A stretch of 33,462 nucleotides of DNA from an uncultured Bacilli bacterium (GTDB lineage Bacteria > Bacillota_I > Bacilli_A > RF39 > UBA660): positions 1-33,462 of the forward strand of contig CAJTYF010000013.1 of NCBI GenBank assembly GCA_910583945.1. Reading direction: 5' to 3'. Every line of letters starts with the position of its first letter. Positions within the stretch are counted from its first letter, which is position 1. The notes under the pieces were generated by a model. It saw only the letters and a list, made by a program, of their open reading frames with translations, had not been told where the DNA came from and searched no databases. Positions 16,847 to 24,899 of the stretch are shown in pieces. The translations under genes and the position numbers were made by a program.

Positions 16847-17656
16847 TTATCTAAAATAAATAAAGATGAATAAAGATAGGCAAAGACAATAAATCGAAAA
16901 TTTCCATAATTTCCCTTTCTTTACTAATTCACTTAACCATTTGTAGGAAAAATAAGTCACCACCATAGCAAATAACATTCCTAAAAGATAAGGCATAAGT
17001 AAACTAGAACTAATAGGATTCTCTAAAAAATCCTTAACACCTAAAACCATAGAAGCTAAACTGACAGGAAAATAAAGCATAAACGTATACTTTAAAGCTG
17101 TTTCTCTTTTAAACTTACATAGAAGACAACCTACTAAAACCGCGCCACTACGGCTAATTCCTGGAATTAAAGCAATCATTTGTATAAAACCAATAAACAA
17201 AGCATTTTTATAAGTAATATCTTTATCTTCCTTATCACCCTTTATATTTTTTACGAAAAACAAACTTATCGCCGTAATAAGAAACGTTATACCGAGCATT
17301 TTAATATTTAAGAGATTCTCTAATTGGTCTTTAAAAAGAACGCCAGCAATTCCAACAGGAATACTACCAATAATAATTAAAAGACAATACTTGAAAGCAT
17401 TTTTTGTGACCTTACGTTTCTCTTTTTTAAATAAAAAAGTAAAAAAAGATTGAATCAGTGTCATAATATCTTTCCAAAAGATAATAAAAATAGCTAGAAA
17501 AGAACCAAAATTAACAAAAATTTCAAAATTTAAATCATTCATTAAATCTGTATTAAATAGACTTTTAAACAAAAATAAATGACCACTAGATGAGATAGGT
17601 AAAGGTTCTGTAAAACCCTGTAAAATACCTAAAATAATGTAAATAATATATTTCAT
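16847..17656 (-). CDS. uppP: Undecaprenyl-diphosphate phosphatase
   Basis: 269 residues from the ATG at 17656, chosen because AGGTGAT sits 4 bases before it; upstream in-frame ATG codons overlap that site. The protein is a polytopic membrane enzyme with both family signatures: the N-terminal GFTEPLPISSSGHL (Glu and Ser-rich motif) near residue 15 and PGISRSGAV near 162. It dephosphorylates undecaprenyl diphosphate to recycle the lipid carrier for wall synthesis, and its loss or excess alters bacitracin sensitivity. The gene is alone on the minus strand among + strand genes, with its own promoter and terminator. Confidence 0.95.
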   Translation of the reverse strand: MKYIIYIILGILQGFTEPLPISSSGHLFLFKSLFNTDLMNDLNFEIFVNFGSFLAIFIIFWKDIMTLIQSFFTFLFKKEKRKVTKNAFKYCLLIIIGSIPVGIAGVLFKDQLENLLNIKMLGITFLITAISLFFVKNIKGDKEDKDITYKNALFIGFIQMIALIPGISRSGAVLVGCLLCKFKRETALKYTFMLYFPVSLASMVLGVKDFLENPISSSLLMPYLLGMLFAMVVTYFSYKWLSELVKKGKLWKFSIYCLCLSLFIFIYFR

Positions 17657-17672
17657 AAGCATCACCTATTTA

Positions 17673-17682
17673 ATTATATAAT
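17673..17682. promoter_or_regulatory. Overlapping divergent -10 boxes
   Basis: On the minus strand TATAAT occupies 17673-17678 (for uppP). On the + strand TATAAT occupies 17677-17682 (for the gene at 17726). The two -10 boxes overlap by 2 bases, so initiation in the two directions may be mutually exclusive. The -35 boxes are weak. Confidence 0.45.
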
Positions 17683-17725
17683 AAATTTGAGAATTAAGAA
17701 ATAAAATAGTACAAAGGAGTTAAAA

Positions 17726-17950
17726 ATGAATATAATTGGAGTACTTTTAGGCATCTTTCTTTCCAGTACAGGCTTAATGTTTATTTTTCTTTACACAAAT
17801 TTATTAACAATAGGGTATAGTTTTTCAAATTTTGTTAAATTTATTAGTACAAGGTTTGAATGTGTCTTATTTTTTATTGGGATTTTTGTGATTTTGTTTT
17901 CTATGAAAGGGTGGATAAAACATGAATTACTATTACGACATCGTTCTTAA
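17726..17950 (+). CDS. Small two-helix membrane protein, unknown function
   Basis: 74 residues with two hydrophobic helices (about 3-28 and 44-62) and a short basic C-terminus. AAAGGAG lies 6 bases before the ATG. Its last 29 bases overlap the next gene in another frame, implying coupled translation. I do not recognise the family. The overlap and good ribosome-binding site support it as real. Confidence 0.6.
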   Translation: MNIIGVLLGIFLSSTGLMFIFLYTNLLTIGYSFSNFVKFISTRFECVLFFIGIFVILFSMKGWIKHELLLRHRS

Positions 17951-18560
17951 TTTGAATGAAGAGCTGTATGAGTTTTATGAATGGGAAGAAAATGACTCCA
18001 TTGATTTTATAAAAAAAATACCTTTATTTCGAGTCAGTACAAAAACTTTAAAAGATAATTTAAAATATCAGACCAAATTTAATCAAGATTTAATTGAACA
18101 GATAAAAAATAAAACCATTATCAAAAAAAATGAAAATTTAGAAAATGTTTTTTTAATATCTGATACTAAAAACGCTCTAGCTTTAGAAATAAATAGTGAA
18201 GGATTAGTCATAAATCGTAGTAAATTACTTGTAAGTGATGAAATGAATTTAATAGAAATGATTTATAGTTTAAAAGAAGTTAAAATTGAGTATGAAAAAA
18301 TCAAAAAATACGAAGTGAGAAAAGAATTAAGACAGATTGAAAAAATAAAAAAATTGATAAAATGCGAAATCGATTTACTTTATAAAGAAAAAAATCGTAG
18401 CAAATTAAAATATCTGTATTATGAATGGTTTAACATTTTTGAAAACAGTTTAGAAAAAATGTATAAAGAAATGAATGCGGAGTTAGAAAAAAATTTTAGT
18501 GAAAAATTAAATAACATGTATGATTTAATTAAACTATCATATCACAAAATTAGTGGTTAA
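17922..18560 (+). CDS. Conserved hypothetical protein, possibly YjbA/DUF3603-like
   Basis: 212 residues, soluble. The N-terminal half reads YDIVLNLNEELYEFYEWEEN, then IPLFRVSTKTLKD, with NALALEINSEGLVINRSKLL further on. This resembles, from memory, the start of Bacillus YjbA (DUF3603): an FYEW motif, IPLxxV and a read-out of an acidic/beta segment. The C-terminal half (about 115-205) is Lys/Glu-rich and helical. AAGGGTGG precedes the ATG. The gene sits between the small membrane protein and a lipoprotein gene, probably one operon. No activity is known to me. Confidence 0.55.
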   Translation: MNYYYDIVLNLNEELYEFYEWEENDSIDFIKKIPLFRVSTKTLKDNLKYQTKFNQDLIEQIKNKTIIKKNENLENVFLISDTKNALALEINSEGLVINRSKLLVSDEMNLIEMIYSLKEVKIEYEKIKKYEVRKELRQIEKIKKLIKCEIDLLYKEKNRSKLKYLYYEWFNIFENSLEKMYKEMNAELEKNFSEKLNNMYDLIKLSYHKISG

Positions 18561-18574
18561 TAAGGAAGGATAAA

Positions 18575-19096
18575 ATGAAAAAAATAGTACTCATAGTTGT
18601 CACATTACTTTTTTTAGTTGGCTGTCGAAGCGATTTACCAAGCGATGTCGTTAAAAATTATTTTAGTCTATATAAAAATCAAAACGAAAAAATACTAGCG
18701 GAATTAGACGAGTTAATAAAAAATGAAGAATTAACAGAAGAACAAGGAAAAATATATAAAGAAATCATGATGAAGCAATACAAAGATTTAAATTTTGATG
18801 TGACCGCTGAAACGTATAATGGAGATGAGGCCATTATTACAGCTAATATAGAAGTGTACGATTTATACAAAAGTCAAAAAGAAGCCGAAAACTATCGAAA
18901 CATGCATCGGGAAGAATTTAAGGATTATAGCGATTACTTAAATTACAAATTAGACAAAATGAAAAAAAATACTTATAAAACAAATTATACCATTCATTTT
19001 AAAGTAATTAGAAAAGAAAAAGAATGGATATTAGAAAACATTCCAACAGAAGATTTAGAAAAAATTCATGGAATTTATAATTATGATCAAGATTAA
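18575..19096 (+). CDS. Putative lipoprotein
   Basis: 173 residues with a lipoprotein signal: basic start, hydrophobic core, and lipobox LVGC with the lipidated Cys at residue 17. The mature part is small and charged, with a central beta pattern (TAETYNGDEAIITANIEVYD) and a final IHFKVIRKEKEWILENIP, resembling NTF2/DUF4878-like extracytoplasmic domains. It starts 14 bases after the preceding gene behind AAGGAAGG and ends at a terminator. It is expected on the outer face of the membrane; function unknown. Confidence 0.75.
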   Translation: MKKIVLIVVTLLFLVGCRSDLPSDVVKNYFSLYKNQNEKILAELDELIKNEELTEEQGKIYKEIMMKQYKDLNFDVTAETYNGDEAIITANIEVYDLYKSQKEAENYRNMHREEFKDYSDYLNYKLDKMKKNTYKTNYTIHFKVIRKEKEWILENIPTEDLEKIHGIYNYDQD

Positions 19097-19119
19097 ACAA
19101 TAGAAATATTGTTTTTTTT
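19095..19119 (+). terminator. Rho-independent terminator
   Basis: AAACAATA (19095-19102) pairs with TATTGTTT (19107-19114) around a GAAA loop and continues into a T run. Confidence 0.8.
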
Positions 19120-19151
19120 GCCATTAAGTTTAAATAAAAAGAAATATTTGT

Positions 19152-19157
19152 TATAAT
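19152..19157 (+). promoter_or_regulatory. Probable -10 box of ffh
   Basis: TATAAT 23 bases before the ffh ATG, followed by AAGGAGAG as ribosome-binding site. The -35 region is A/T-rich and not clear. Confidence 0.5.
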
Positions 19158-19180
19158 AATTTTAGTAAGGAGAGTGCTTT

Positions 19181-20488
19181 ATGTTTGAATACATGGGAGA
19201 TCGCATTTCAAACGCTATAAAAAATATACGCGGTTTAGGACGAATCACAGAAGAGAATATTGGGGATGCTTTAAGAGAAATACGTATGGCTTTATTAGAG
19301 GCCGATGTAAATTATGTTGTAGTCAAAGAATTTATCAATCACATTAAAGAAAAGGCTTTAGGTTCGGAAGTCTCAAAACGTTTAAAACCTGATGAATTAT
19401 TTATAAAAATAGTGAAAGATGAACTCATTACCCTTTTAGGAGGGGATTATGTTCCATTAGAGACAAGTAAAAAGCCAACAATAGTCATGCTTGCTGGACT
19501 TCAAGGAAGTGGAAAAACCACAACTGCTGGAAAAATTGCCAATTTAGTACGCAAAAAACATAGTAAAAAACCACTTTTAGTCGCTTGTGACATTTATAGA
19601 CCCGCAGCCATTAATCAATTAATGACCATTGGGAAAAGCTTAAATATTGAAGTATTTAGTGAAGGAACGGAGAATCCTGTTAAAATAAGTAACGATGCGA
19701 TAGAATACGCCAAAGAAAACAACTTTGATTACATTATCATTGACACCGCAGGAAGACTTCAAATCGATGAGGCTTTAATGCAAGAATTAAAAGACATCGA
19801 AGAAAAAATAAAACCTCATGAAGTTCTTCTAGTGATTGATGCTATGATGGGACAAGACGCCATTCATGTCATAAATGGTTTTAATGAGGCATTAAATTTA
19901 ACAGGAACGGTTTTAACTAAACTAGATGGAAACACCAAAGGTGGTGTCGCTTTATCAATAAGACATTTAACCCATATTCCCATTAAATTTGTCGGAGACA
20001 GTGAAAAACTAGACGGTCTAAGTGAATTTTACCCAGAACGAATGGCAAATAGAATATTAGATATGGGGGATATTTTATCCATTGCCGATAAAGTAGAAAG
20101 TGTCATCAGTGAAAGTGAAGCCTATGATACCGCTCGTAAAATGAAAAAAGGGACTTTTGACTTAGAAGATTTTTTAACCACCTTCAAACAAATCAAAAAA
20201 TTAGGGCCATTAGAAAACGTATTAAAAATGTTACCTGGTGCTCGAAAAATGGGACTAAACAATATCAACATTGACCCTAAAGATATGGCTCACATTGAAG
20301 CGATTATTTTATCGATGACTCCTGAAGAACGCCGTCATCCAGAAATATTAAAAGCGACAAGAAAACAGCGTATTGCCAAAGGAAGTGGAAGAAGTGTCGA
20401 AGAAGTCAATCGACTTCTAAAACAATTTGAAGAAATGAAAAAAATGATGAAAATGGTAAGTAATGGGAATATGAAATTGCCATTTTAG
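19181..20488 (+). CDS. ffh: Signal recognition particle protein Ffh (SRP54)
   Basis: 435 residues. The N domain (1-85) is followed by the GTPase G domain: G1 GLQGSGKTTTAGKIA near 104, the DIYRPAAINQL motif near 135, G3 DTAGRL near 188, and TKLDGNTKGG near 245. A Met-rich M domain runs from about 300, including MTPEERRHPE and the RNA-binding RIAKGSGRSVEEVNRLLKQF near 402. Ffh binds signal sequences on nascent membrane and secreted proteins and delivers ribosomes to FtsY. It has its own promoter, and fhs starts 14 bases after its stop. Confidence 0.96.
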   Translation: MFEYMGDRISNAIKNIRGLGRITEENIGDALREIRMALLEADVNYVVVKEFINHIKEKALGSEVSKRLKPDELFIKIVKDELITLLGGDYVPLETSKKPTIVMLAGLQGSGKTTTAGKIANLVRKKHSKKPLLVACDIYRPAAINQLMTIGKSLNIEVFSEGTENPVKISNDAIEYAKENNFDYIIIDTAGRLQIDEALMQELKDIEEKIKPHEVLLVIDAMMGQDAIHVINGFNEALNLTGTVLTKLDGNTKGGVALSIRHLTHIPIKFVGDSEKLDGLSEFYPERMANRILDMGDILSIADKVESVISESEAYDTARKMKKGTFDLEDFLTTFKQIKKLGPLENVLKMLPGARKMGLNNINIDPKDMAHIEAIILSMTPEERRHPEILKATRKQRIAKGSGRSVEEVNRLLKQFEEMKKMMKMVSNGNMKLPF

Positions 20489-20502
20489 AAAGAGGGATTA
20501 TT

Positions 20503-22023
20503 ATTAATTTAAAAGAAATCATTGAAAAAAATAAATTAGAAAATGTGAGTTTTTATGGTGAAGATAAAGCTAAAATTCAATCCTTTGAACTAGAAACGCA
20601 AAAAGAAGGCAATATTATCCTCATCACCTCAACTTCTCCAACTAAATATGGCGAAGGAAAAACAACATTAGCCATTAGCTTAAACGATGCCTTAAATAAA
20701 CTCAATTATAAAAGCATTGTTGCTTTAAGAGAACCTTCTTTAGGACCTGTTTTTGGAATCAAAGGGGGTGCTTGTGGGGGAGGAAAAGCCAAAATTGTTC
20801 CAGAAATGGATATCAATTTACACTTTACAGGAGATATTCATGCTATTACCACCGCCAATAATTTATTAAGTGCTATTATTGACAATCATATATTCCAAGG
20901 AAATGAATTAGGGATTGTTGAAATTACGCACGAAAGATGTCTCGATTTAAACGATCGTAGTTTAAGAACCTTAATTTTAAATGATAAAGAAACCCATTTT
21001 AACATCAGTACCGCCTCTGAAATGATGGCTATTTTGGGTCTTGCCAAAAATGAAGAAGATTTAAAAAGGAGAGTAGGAAACATTTTAGTAGGTTATACCA
21101 AAGATAAAAAAGAAGTTTTAGCCAAAGATTTAAAATGTGTAAATGCTTTAATGCTATTATTAAAAGAAGCTATCAAACCTAATGTAGTGAAATCCTTAGA
21201 AAACAATTTAGCCTTAGTTCACGGTGGACCTTTTGCAAATATTGCTCATGGGACCTGTAGTGTCATTTCTTTAAAATACGCAATAACTCATTTTCCGCTT
21301 ACCATTGTTGAAGCTGGGTTCGGAAGCGATATGGGTGGTGTCAAATTTTTTGATATTGTCTCACGAACCAATAAAGAATTAACCCCTAAATTAGTCGTTA
21401 TAAATACCACTTTGCAAAGTTTATACTACAATGGAGAAAACAATTTAGAACAAGGAATTGGTAACTTAGATTACCATATTGAAAACATGCAAAAATATTG
21501 TGAAAATTTAATCATCGTTTTAAATAAACACGAAGAAGATAAAAAAGAAGACATTGAATTTGTAAAAGAACATGTCTTAAACAGAAATCTTTTATTCTCA
21601 GTAAGTGAGGGGTATTTAAAGGGAAGTGACGGTTCTTTAGACTTAGCTAAAATCGTTGTAAATTTAACGAAAAAAGAGATAAAAGAAACTCAATATACTT
21701 ATGAATTAGAAGAAAACTTAGAAGAAAAAATAAATAAATTTTGTCAAAAAAATTATGGAGCTAAACAAATAATTTATACTGAAAAAGCTAGAAAAAAGTT
21801 AGAATTAATTAAAGATCCATTGCCCATCTGTGTTGCTAAAACTCAATACTCAATCACCGATGATGCCAAAAAATTAGGCTACCCTAAAGAATTTACGATG
21901 ACCGTTAGTGACATTAAATTGTTTAAAGGTGCGGGCTTTATTACCGTTTACTTTGGATCAATTTTAACCATGCCTGGACTTAGCAAAGAAGCCAATTATT
22001 TAAAAATGGAAGAACTAGAGTAG
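20503..22023 (+). CDS. fhs: Formate-tetrahydrofolate ligase, probably from an AUU start
   Basis: 506 residues from ATT at 20503. The first canonical start, GTG at 20545, would remove 14 residues (NLKEIIEKNKLENV) that match the helix before the usual YGxxKAK motif, and it lacks a ribosome-binding site. GAGGG (20493-20496 region) lies correctly before the ATT, so an AUU start is the best reading. The ATP loop YGEGKTT, the motif EPSLGPVFGIKGGACGGGKAK (in part), DINLHFTGDIHAIT, LDLNDRSLR and a C-terminal GAGFITVY are all present. The enzyme makes 10-formyl-THF from formate, ATP and THF. The length is somewhat below the common 550-560 residues. Confidence 0.9.
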   Translation: MNLKEIIEKNKLENVSFYGEDKAKIQSFELETQKEGNIILITSTSPTKYGEGKTTLAISLNDALNKLNYKSIVALREPSLGPVFGIKGGACGGGKAKIVPEMDINLHFTGDIHAITTANNLLSAIIDNHIFQGNELGIVEITHERCLDLNDRSLRTLILNDKETHFNISTASEMMAILGLAKNEEDLKRRVGNILVGYTKDKKEVLAKDLKCVNALMLLLKEAIKPNVVKSLENNLALVHGGPFANIAHGTCSVISLKYAITHFPLTIVEAGFGSDMGGVKFFDIVSRTNKELTPKLVVINTTLQSLYYNGENNLEQGIGNLDYHIENMQKYCENLIIVLNKHEEDKKEDIEFVKEHVLNRNLLFSVSEGYLKGSDGSLDLAKIVVNLTKKEIKETQYTYELEENLEEKINKFCQKNYGAKQIIYTEKARKKLELIKDPLPICVAKTQYSITDDAKKLGYPKEFTMTVSDIKLFKGAGFITVYFGSILTMPGLSKEANYLKMEELE

Positions 22024-22042
22024 AATAGTTCTTTTATTTAAC

Positions 22043-22068
22043 AAAAAAACAAACTTTTAGAGTTTGTT
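22043..22068 (-). terminator. Terminator of the sigma-like gene
   Basis: AACAAACT (22048-22055) pairs with AGTTTGTT (22061-22068). On the minus strand the stem is followed by a run of T (the A run at 22043-22049). It lies immediately after the stop codon at 22071. Confidence 0.75.
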
Positions 22069-22070
22069 AA

Positions 22071-24422
22071 CTATAGAACGATTTTTAAAGCTTGTATAAC
22101 TTCCTCTTCAAAAGTATTTTCTCCTGTATAAGAAAGAAAAACATGTTCAATCGTTTTTTTGATTTTTTCTTTCGAAAGATAGGAATAGTGATCTCCAATA
22201 ATTCTAGAAAATAAATCAATAACTTTTTGTAAAATGAAAGTGGAGTTTTCACTATAAGGATTATTTTTGTAAACATTTATTAAATGTAACAAGATGACTC
22301 TATCTAATTTTAAAATATAATACTCTTTATTTTCACGAACATCGTTTTTAAATAAATCATTGATAAAATCGACTAAATCTTGTGCACTAAGAATACTTTT
22401 ATATTTTTTGAAAAAAAGTGTAAATAATTCGTTTTTTAATGTTCTATTTTGATCTTTAATTAATGTTGTTTTTTGTAAAACAAGCTCTTGCTTTTTTTGG
22501 GCGATACTTTTTGTATTCTCCGATTTTTGAAAACGAAGAATTTCTTTTAAATGTCTTAAAGCACTTTCATAGACGAGTTTATTCGTTTTTGAAGGAGTAC
22601 GAAAGGGAAAGAAACTTAATAAATCTTTTCCATGTCTTTCATAAAGTATTTGTTGTTCTTCTTGCTTTAAATTAAGAAAGGCTTTTTTTACCTCTTCAAA
22701 GGTGTAGTTGCCTAATAAATCGAGTAAAGGAATGTACTTTCTTTTTTCTTCACGTTCTTTTAAAAGTTTTTCAATCGTTGCATAACAATTAAAATAAATA
22801 TTGGCATAATAGCTAGCGGATTTACCATTTAATTCTTTCGACCATGGTAAAGTTACATTTAAATTTTTAGTATGTCTAATGTAAATAGCTTCTTGTTCTA
22901 TTTTTCTTAATCTAGGTAAAGCATAGTTTAATTCTTCTTTTGTGTAAGTGGTAATGATTGTTTTCTTTTCTTCAAATTGCGGATTTTTATCATGTAGTAA
23001 ATCACTCAAAAAGGTTTCAGCTTCTTGATTTAAAAGATAATAATAAGTATAAGATTTAAATTTTGGATATGGATGATAGTCGTTTAATGAGGCACCATTT
23101 CTTAAATACAAGATCTCTTGATATTTCTTTGGCATTAATTTAATCTTGCAATCTAAATCTAAAAAAGAATAGTTTGAATATTTTGCTAAAATTGATTTTG
23201 GATGAATAATATATTTATTTTCTAATATTTCATGTAAATGTTGAATCGCTTTAGAAAGTTTTTGATAGTAATTGGTACCATCTTTAGGAAATTCATGAAA
23301 AGAAAACAAATGATGTCCAAAGCGTAAATAAAGAATATTTTGTTCTTCTTCTTTTAATTTTTTTACATTTTCTAATAATTTTTTTTGAGTAAAATTTGGA
23401 AATTGGAATCGCAAAGAACGAGTCATCATATGTTTTTTAACTTTATCGAAAGATTCTTTTTCCGTCAATTGTTTTGCTTTTCTTATCTTTTCATAATAAA
23501 GAAACATTTCTTTTAGATTATCTTCTATTATTTCAGCATATTTTAAAGTATTTTCAGTTGTTTTTATTTTGTGCTTTGTAATCATTTCTTTTTCTAAATC
23601 AATATTATAAAGTTTTATAAATAAATCTTGTTCCCATTTTGGAAATAAAGACAAAAGTTTAGCAAAAACAGGAAAAGTTAAATTTTTATGAATACTAGAA
23701 AGATGAAATAAGATAAAAGAAAAATCAGTATTTTTTGAAGGGACGGGTATTTCTTTTTTTTCCTCATTTTTATAATATTCACGAATTTTTTTAATTGCAC
23801 TTAATTCTAATCTTGAAATATAGCCTCTTGAGACTTTGAGTATTTTTCCAATTTCATTTTGGGTTCTTATTTTATTGTTTTCTAAATCATATCTTAAACG
23901 AATAACCTGATATTCTTTTAAAGATAAATAGTGAATCGAATTTTTTAAAAGTTCTTTTAAATCTGGGGGGGGGGTATTTAAAGAATTAATAAGTTTTTCT
24001 TCAAAAAATGCTTTTTCATCTGGTAAAGTCTCTTCGTAAATTAAGTCATCACCCACATTTTTAGAATTAAAAATACTTTGAGATAAACTTATATCATTTA
24101 GAAACTTTTTATTATTACGCATAAACATTAAAATATCATTTCGAATGACAGGATAAGCAAAAGTGGCAAAAGAAACATTTTTATTACAATCAAACATTTT
24201 AATAACTTTTAATAAAGCTTCAAGACCAACAGCAATCAATTCTTGTTGTTCATAAGGAGAATTTTTAAAAGACAAAGCAATATCGATAACCATTTGCTTA
24301 TTATGTTCAACGATTTTATCCTGGGCGCTTTTATCGCCATTTTTATACTTTTCTAAAAGTTCATAAACTTCTTCTTTGCTTAAAATATTTTTTCTTTCTT
24401 TAGATACAAATAATGGACTCAT
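22071..24422 (-). CDS. Sigma-70-family protein with long repeat-bearing C-terminal extension
   Basis: 783 residues from the ATG at 24422, favoured over 24428 because AGGGGGA is 8 bases before it. Numbering here is from 24428. Residues about 25-110 match sigma region 2 (NGDKSAQDKIVEHN, ELIAVGLEALLKVIKMFD, FATFAYPVIRNDILMFMR). Residues about 160-220 match region 4 with its helix-turn-helix (LSLKEYQVIRLRYD, TQNEIGKILKVSRGYISRLE). The remaining 560 residues contain at least four degenerate units of the form LxxxEQxILYLRxGxxL, then a helix xxLxxIL, near 350-403, 430-478, 498-557 and 578-632. Standard sigma factors of this group are 200-260 residues. A 10-base C tract encodes part of TPPPD (152-155) between the two sigma regions. 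It is transcribed away from the CotD-like gene. Confidence 0.8.
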   Translation of the reverse strand: MSPLFVSKERKNILSKEEVYELLEKYKNGDKSAQDKIVEHNKQMVIDIALSFKNSPYEQQELIAVGLEALLKVIKMFDCNKNVSFATFAYPVIRNDILMFMRNNKKFLNDISLSQSIFNSKNVGDDLIYEETLPDEKAFFEEKLINSLNTPPPDLKELLKNSIHYLSLKEYQVIRLRYDLENNKIRTQNEIGKILKVSRGYISRLELSAIKKIREYYKNEEKKEIPVPSKNTDFSFILFHLSSIHKNLTFPVFAKLLSLFPKWEQDLFIKLYNIDLEKEMITKHKIKTTENTLKYAEIIEDNLKEMFLYYEKIRKAKQLTEKESFDKVKKHMMTRSLRFQFPNFTQKKLLENVKKLKEEEQNILYLRFGHHLFSFHEFPKDGTNYYQKLSKAIQHLHEILENKYIIHPKSILAKYSNYSFLDLDCKIKLMPKKYQEILYLRNGASLNDYHPYPKFKSYTYYYLLNQEAETFLSDLLHDKNPQFEEKKTIITTYTKEELNYALPRLRKIEQEAIYIRHTKNLNVTLPWSKELNGKSASYYANIYFNCYATIEKLLKEREEKRKYIPLLDLLGNYTFEEVKKAFLNLKQEEQQILYERHGKDLLSFFPFRTPSKTNKLVYESALRHLKEILRFQKSENTKSIAQKKQELVLQKTTLIKDQNRTLKNELFTLFFKKYKSILSAQDLVDFINDLFKNDVRENKEYYILKLDRVILLHLINVYKNNPYSENSTFILQKVIDLFSRIIGDHYSYLSKEKIKKTIEHVFLSYTGENTFEEEVIQALKIVL
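23965..23974 (-). repeat. Homopolymer tract of ten C (G on the + strand) inside the sigma-like gene
   Basis: Ten G on the + strand, read as C10 in the coding strand (ACC CCC CCC CCA, in TPPPD). It is the only G/C run of this length in the window and falls in the linker between sigma regions 2 and 4. Gain or loss of one base would truncate or frameshift the protein, as in phase-variable genes. Confidence 0.8.
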
Positions 24423-24454
24423 TTTCATTTCCCCCTATAAATAATGTTAAAATA

Positions 24455-24463
24455 ATTATACCA
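24455..24463 (-). promoter_or_regulatory. Extended -10 promoter of the sigma-like gene
   Basis: The minus strand reads TGG then TATAAT, 32 bases before the ATG at 24422. No well-spaced -35 is present. Confidence 0.5.
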
Positions 24464-24515
24464 AAAATATTTAACAAGAGCAAAAAAATAAAAAAGATTT
24501 AGTTCTCTATCCTAA

Positions 24516-24542
24516 ACAACATTTTCTTTTTATCATAAAATA
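24516..24542 (+). promoter_or_regulatory. Possible sigma-K/E-type sporulation promoter of the CotD-like gene
   Basis: AC (24516-24517), 16 bases, then CATAAAATA (24534-24542) fits the sigma-K pattern AC-N16/17-CATAnnnTA. The predicted start is just before AAGGAA, so the leader is short. In AT-rich DNA such a match can arise by chance. The nature of the gene is the reason to note it. Confidence 0.35.
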
Positions 24543-24563
24543 AATTAGAAAGGAAATGGTATT

Positions 24564-24800
24564 ATGAATTTTAACCGTTGTATGGATACAGCGAATTTTC
24601 CAGAAGCAACCGATATGAATATCAATGAAATGAATATAAATATGAGTTCTGGAATGAATATGGGAATGGAATCTTGTGGATGCATGCCTCAAAATTCATG
24701 TTGTGGAATGCCTCAAAATATGATGTGTCCTCCAGTAATGGAATGCCCACAAGTAAGATGTTGTCATCGTGTCATTAACTATGAAGTACCACAAGTATGA
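24564..24800 (+). pseudogene. CotD-like spore-coat gene, 5' portion, interrupted by the integrated element
   Basis: The open frame is 78 residues, Met/Asn-rich then Cys-rich (SCGCMPQNSCCGMPQNMM, then CPPVMECPQVRCCHRVINYE). The first 76 codons plus the CA of the next codon are native. After that the frame enters the element, adds Gln-Val and stops at TGA (24798-24800). AAAGGAAATGG precedes the ATG. The missing end lies at 29645-29767. Joined there, the protein would be about 116 residues and contain VPHIIPCHT, close to the VPHIHPQHT of Bacillus CotD. CotD is an inner-coat protein of spores. As it stands the gene lacks its conserved C-terminal half, unless the element can leave. Confidence 0.75.
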
Positions 24801-24816
24801 TAATTTATGACAGACT
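24790..24816 (+). other. attL: left junction of the element
   Basis: CACA at 24790-24793 is shared with the right junction, with CA at 24792-24793 as likely crossover dinucleotide. Fourteen bases inside lies the arm TGACAGACT (24808-24816), the inverted partner (8 of 9) of AGTCTATCA at the right end. Confidence 0.65.
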
Positions 24817-24846
24817 AAGTTTTAAAGAGAGAATAAGTACAAATTT

Positions 24847-24869
24847 AAAGGCATTTAAATGTCTTTTTG
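24847..24869 (+). terminator. Possible terminator in the left end of the element
   Basis: AAAGGCATT (24847-24855) pairs with AATGTCTTT (24858-24866, one G-U) and continues into TT. It would end transcripts coming from the interrupted coat gene before the ATP-grasp promoter. Confidence 0.5.
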
Positions 24870-24874
24870 TGTGA

Positions 24875-24880
24875 TATAAT
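24875..24880 (+). promoter_or_regulatory. -10 box of the element cargo operon
   Basis: TATAAT 20 bases before the ATG at 24900, with AAGGTGAT as ribosome-binding site between them. No convincing -35. Confidence 0.5.
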
Positions 24881-24899
24881 GAAATAGAAGGTGATACTT

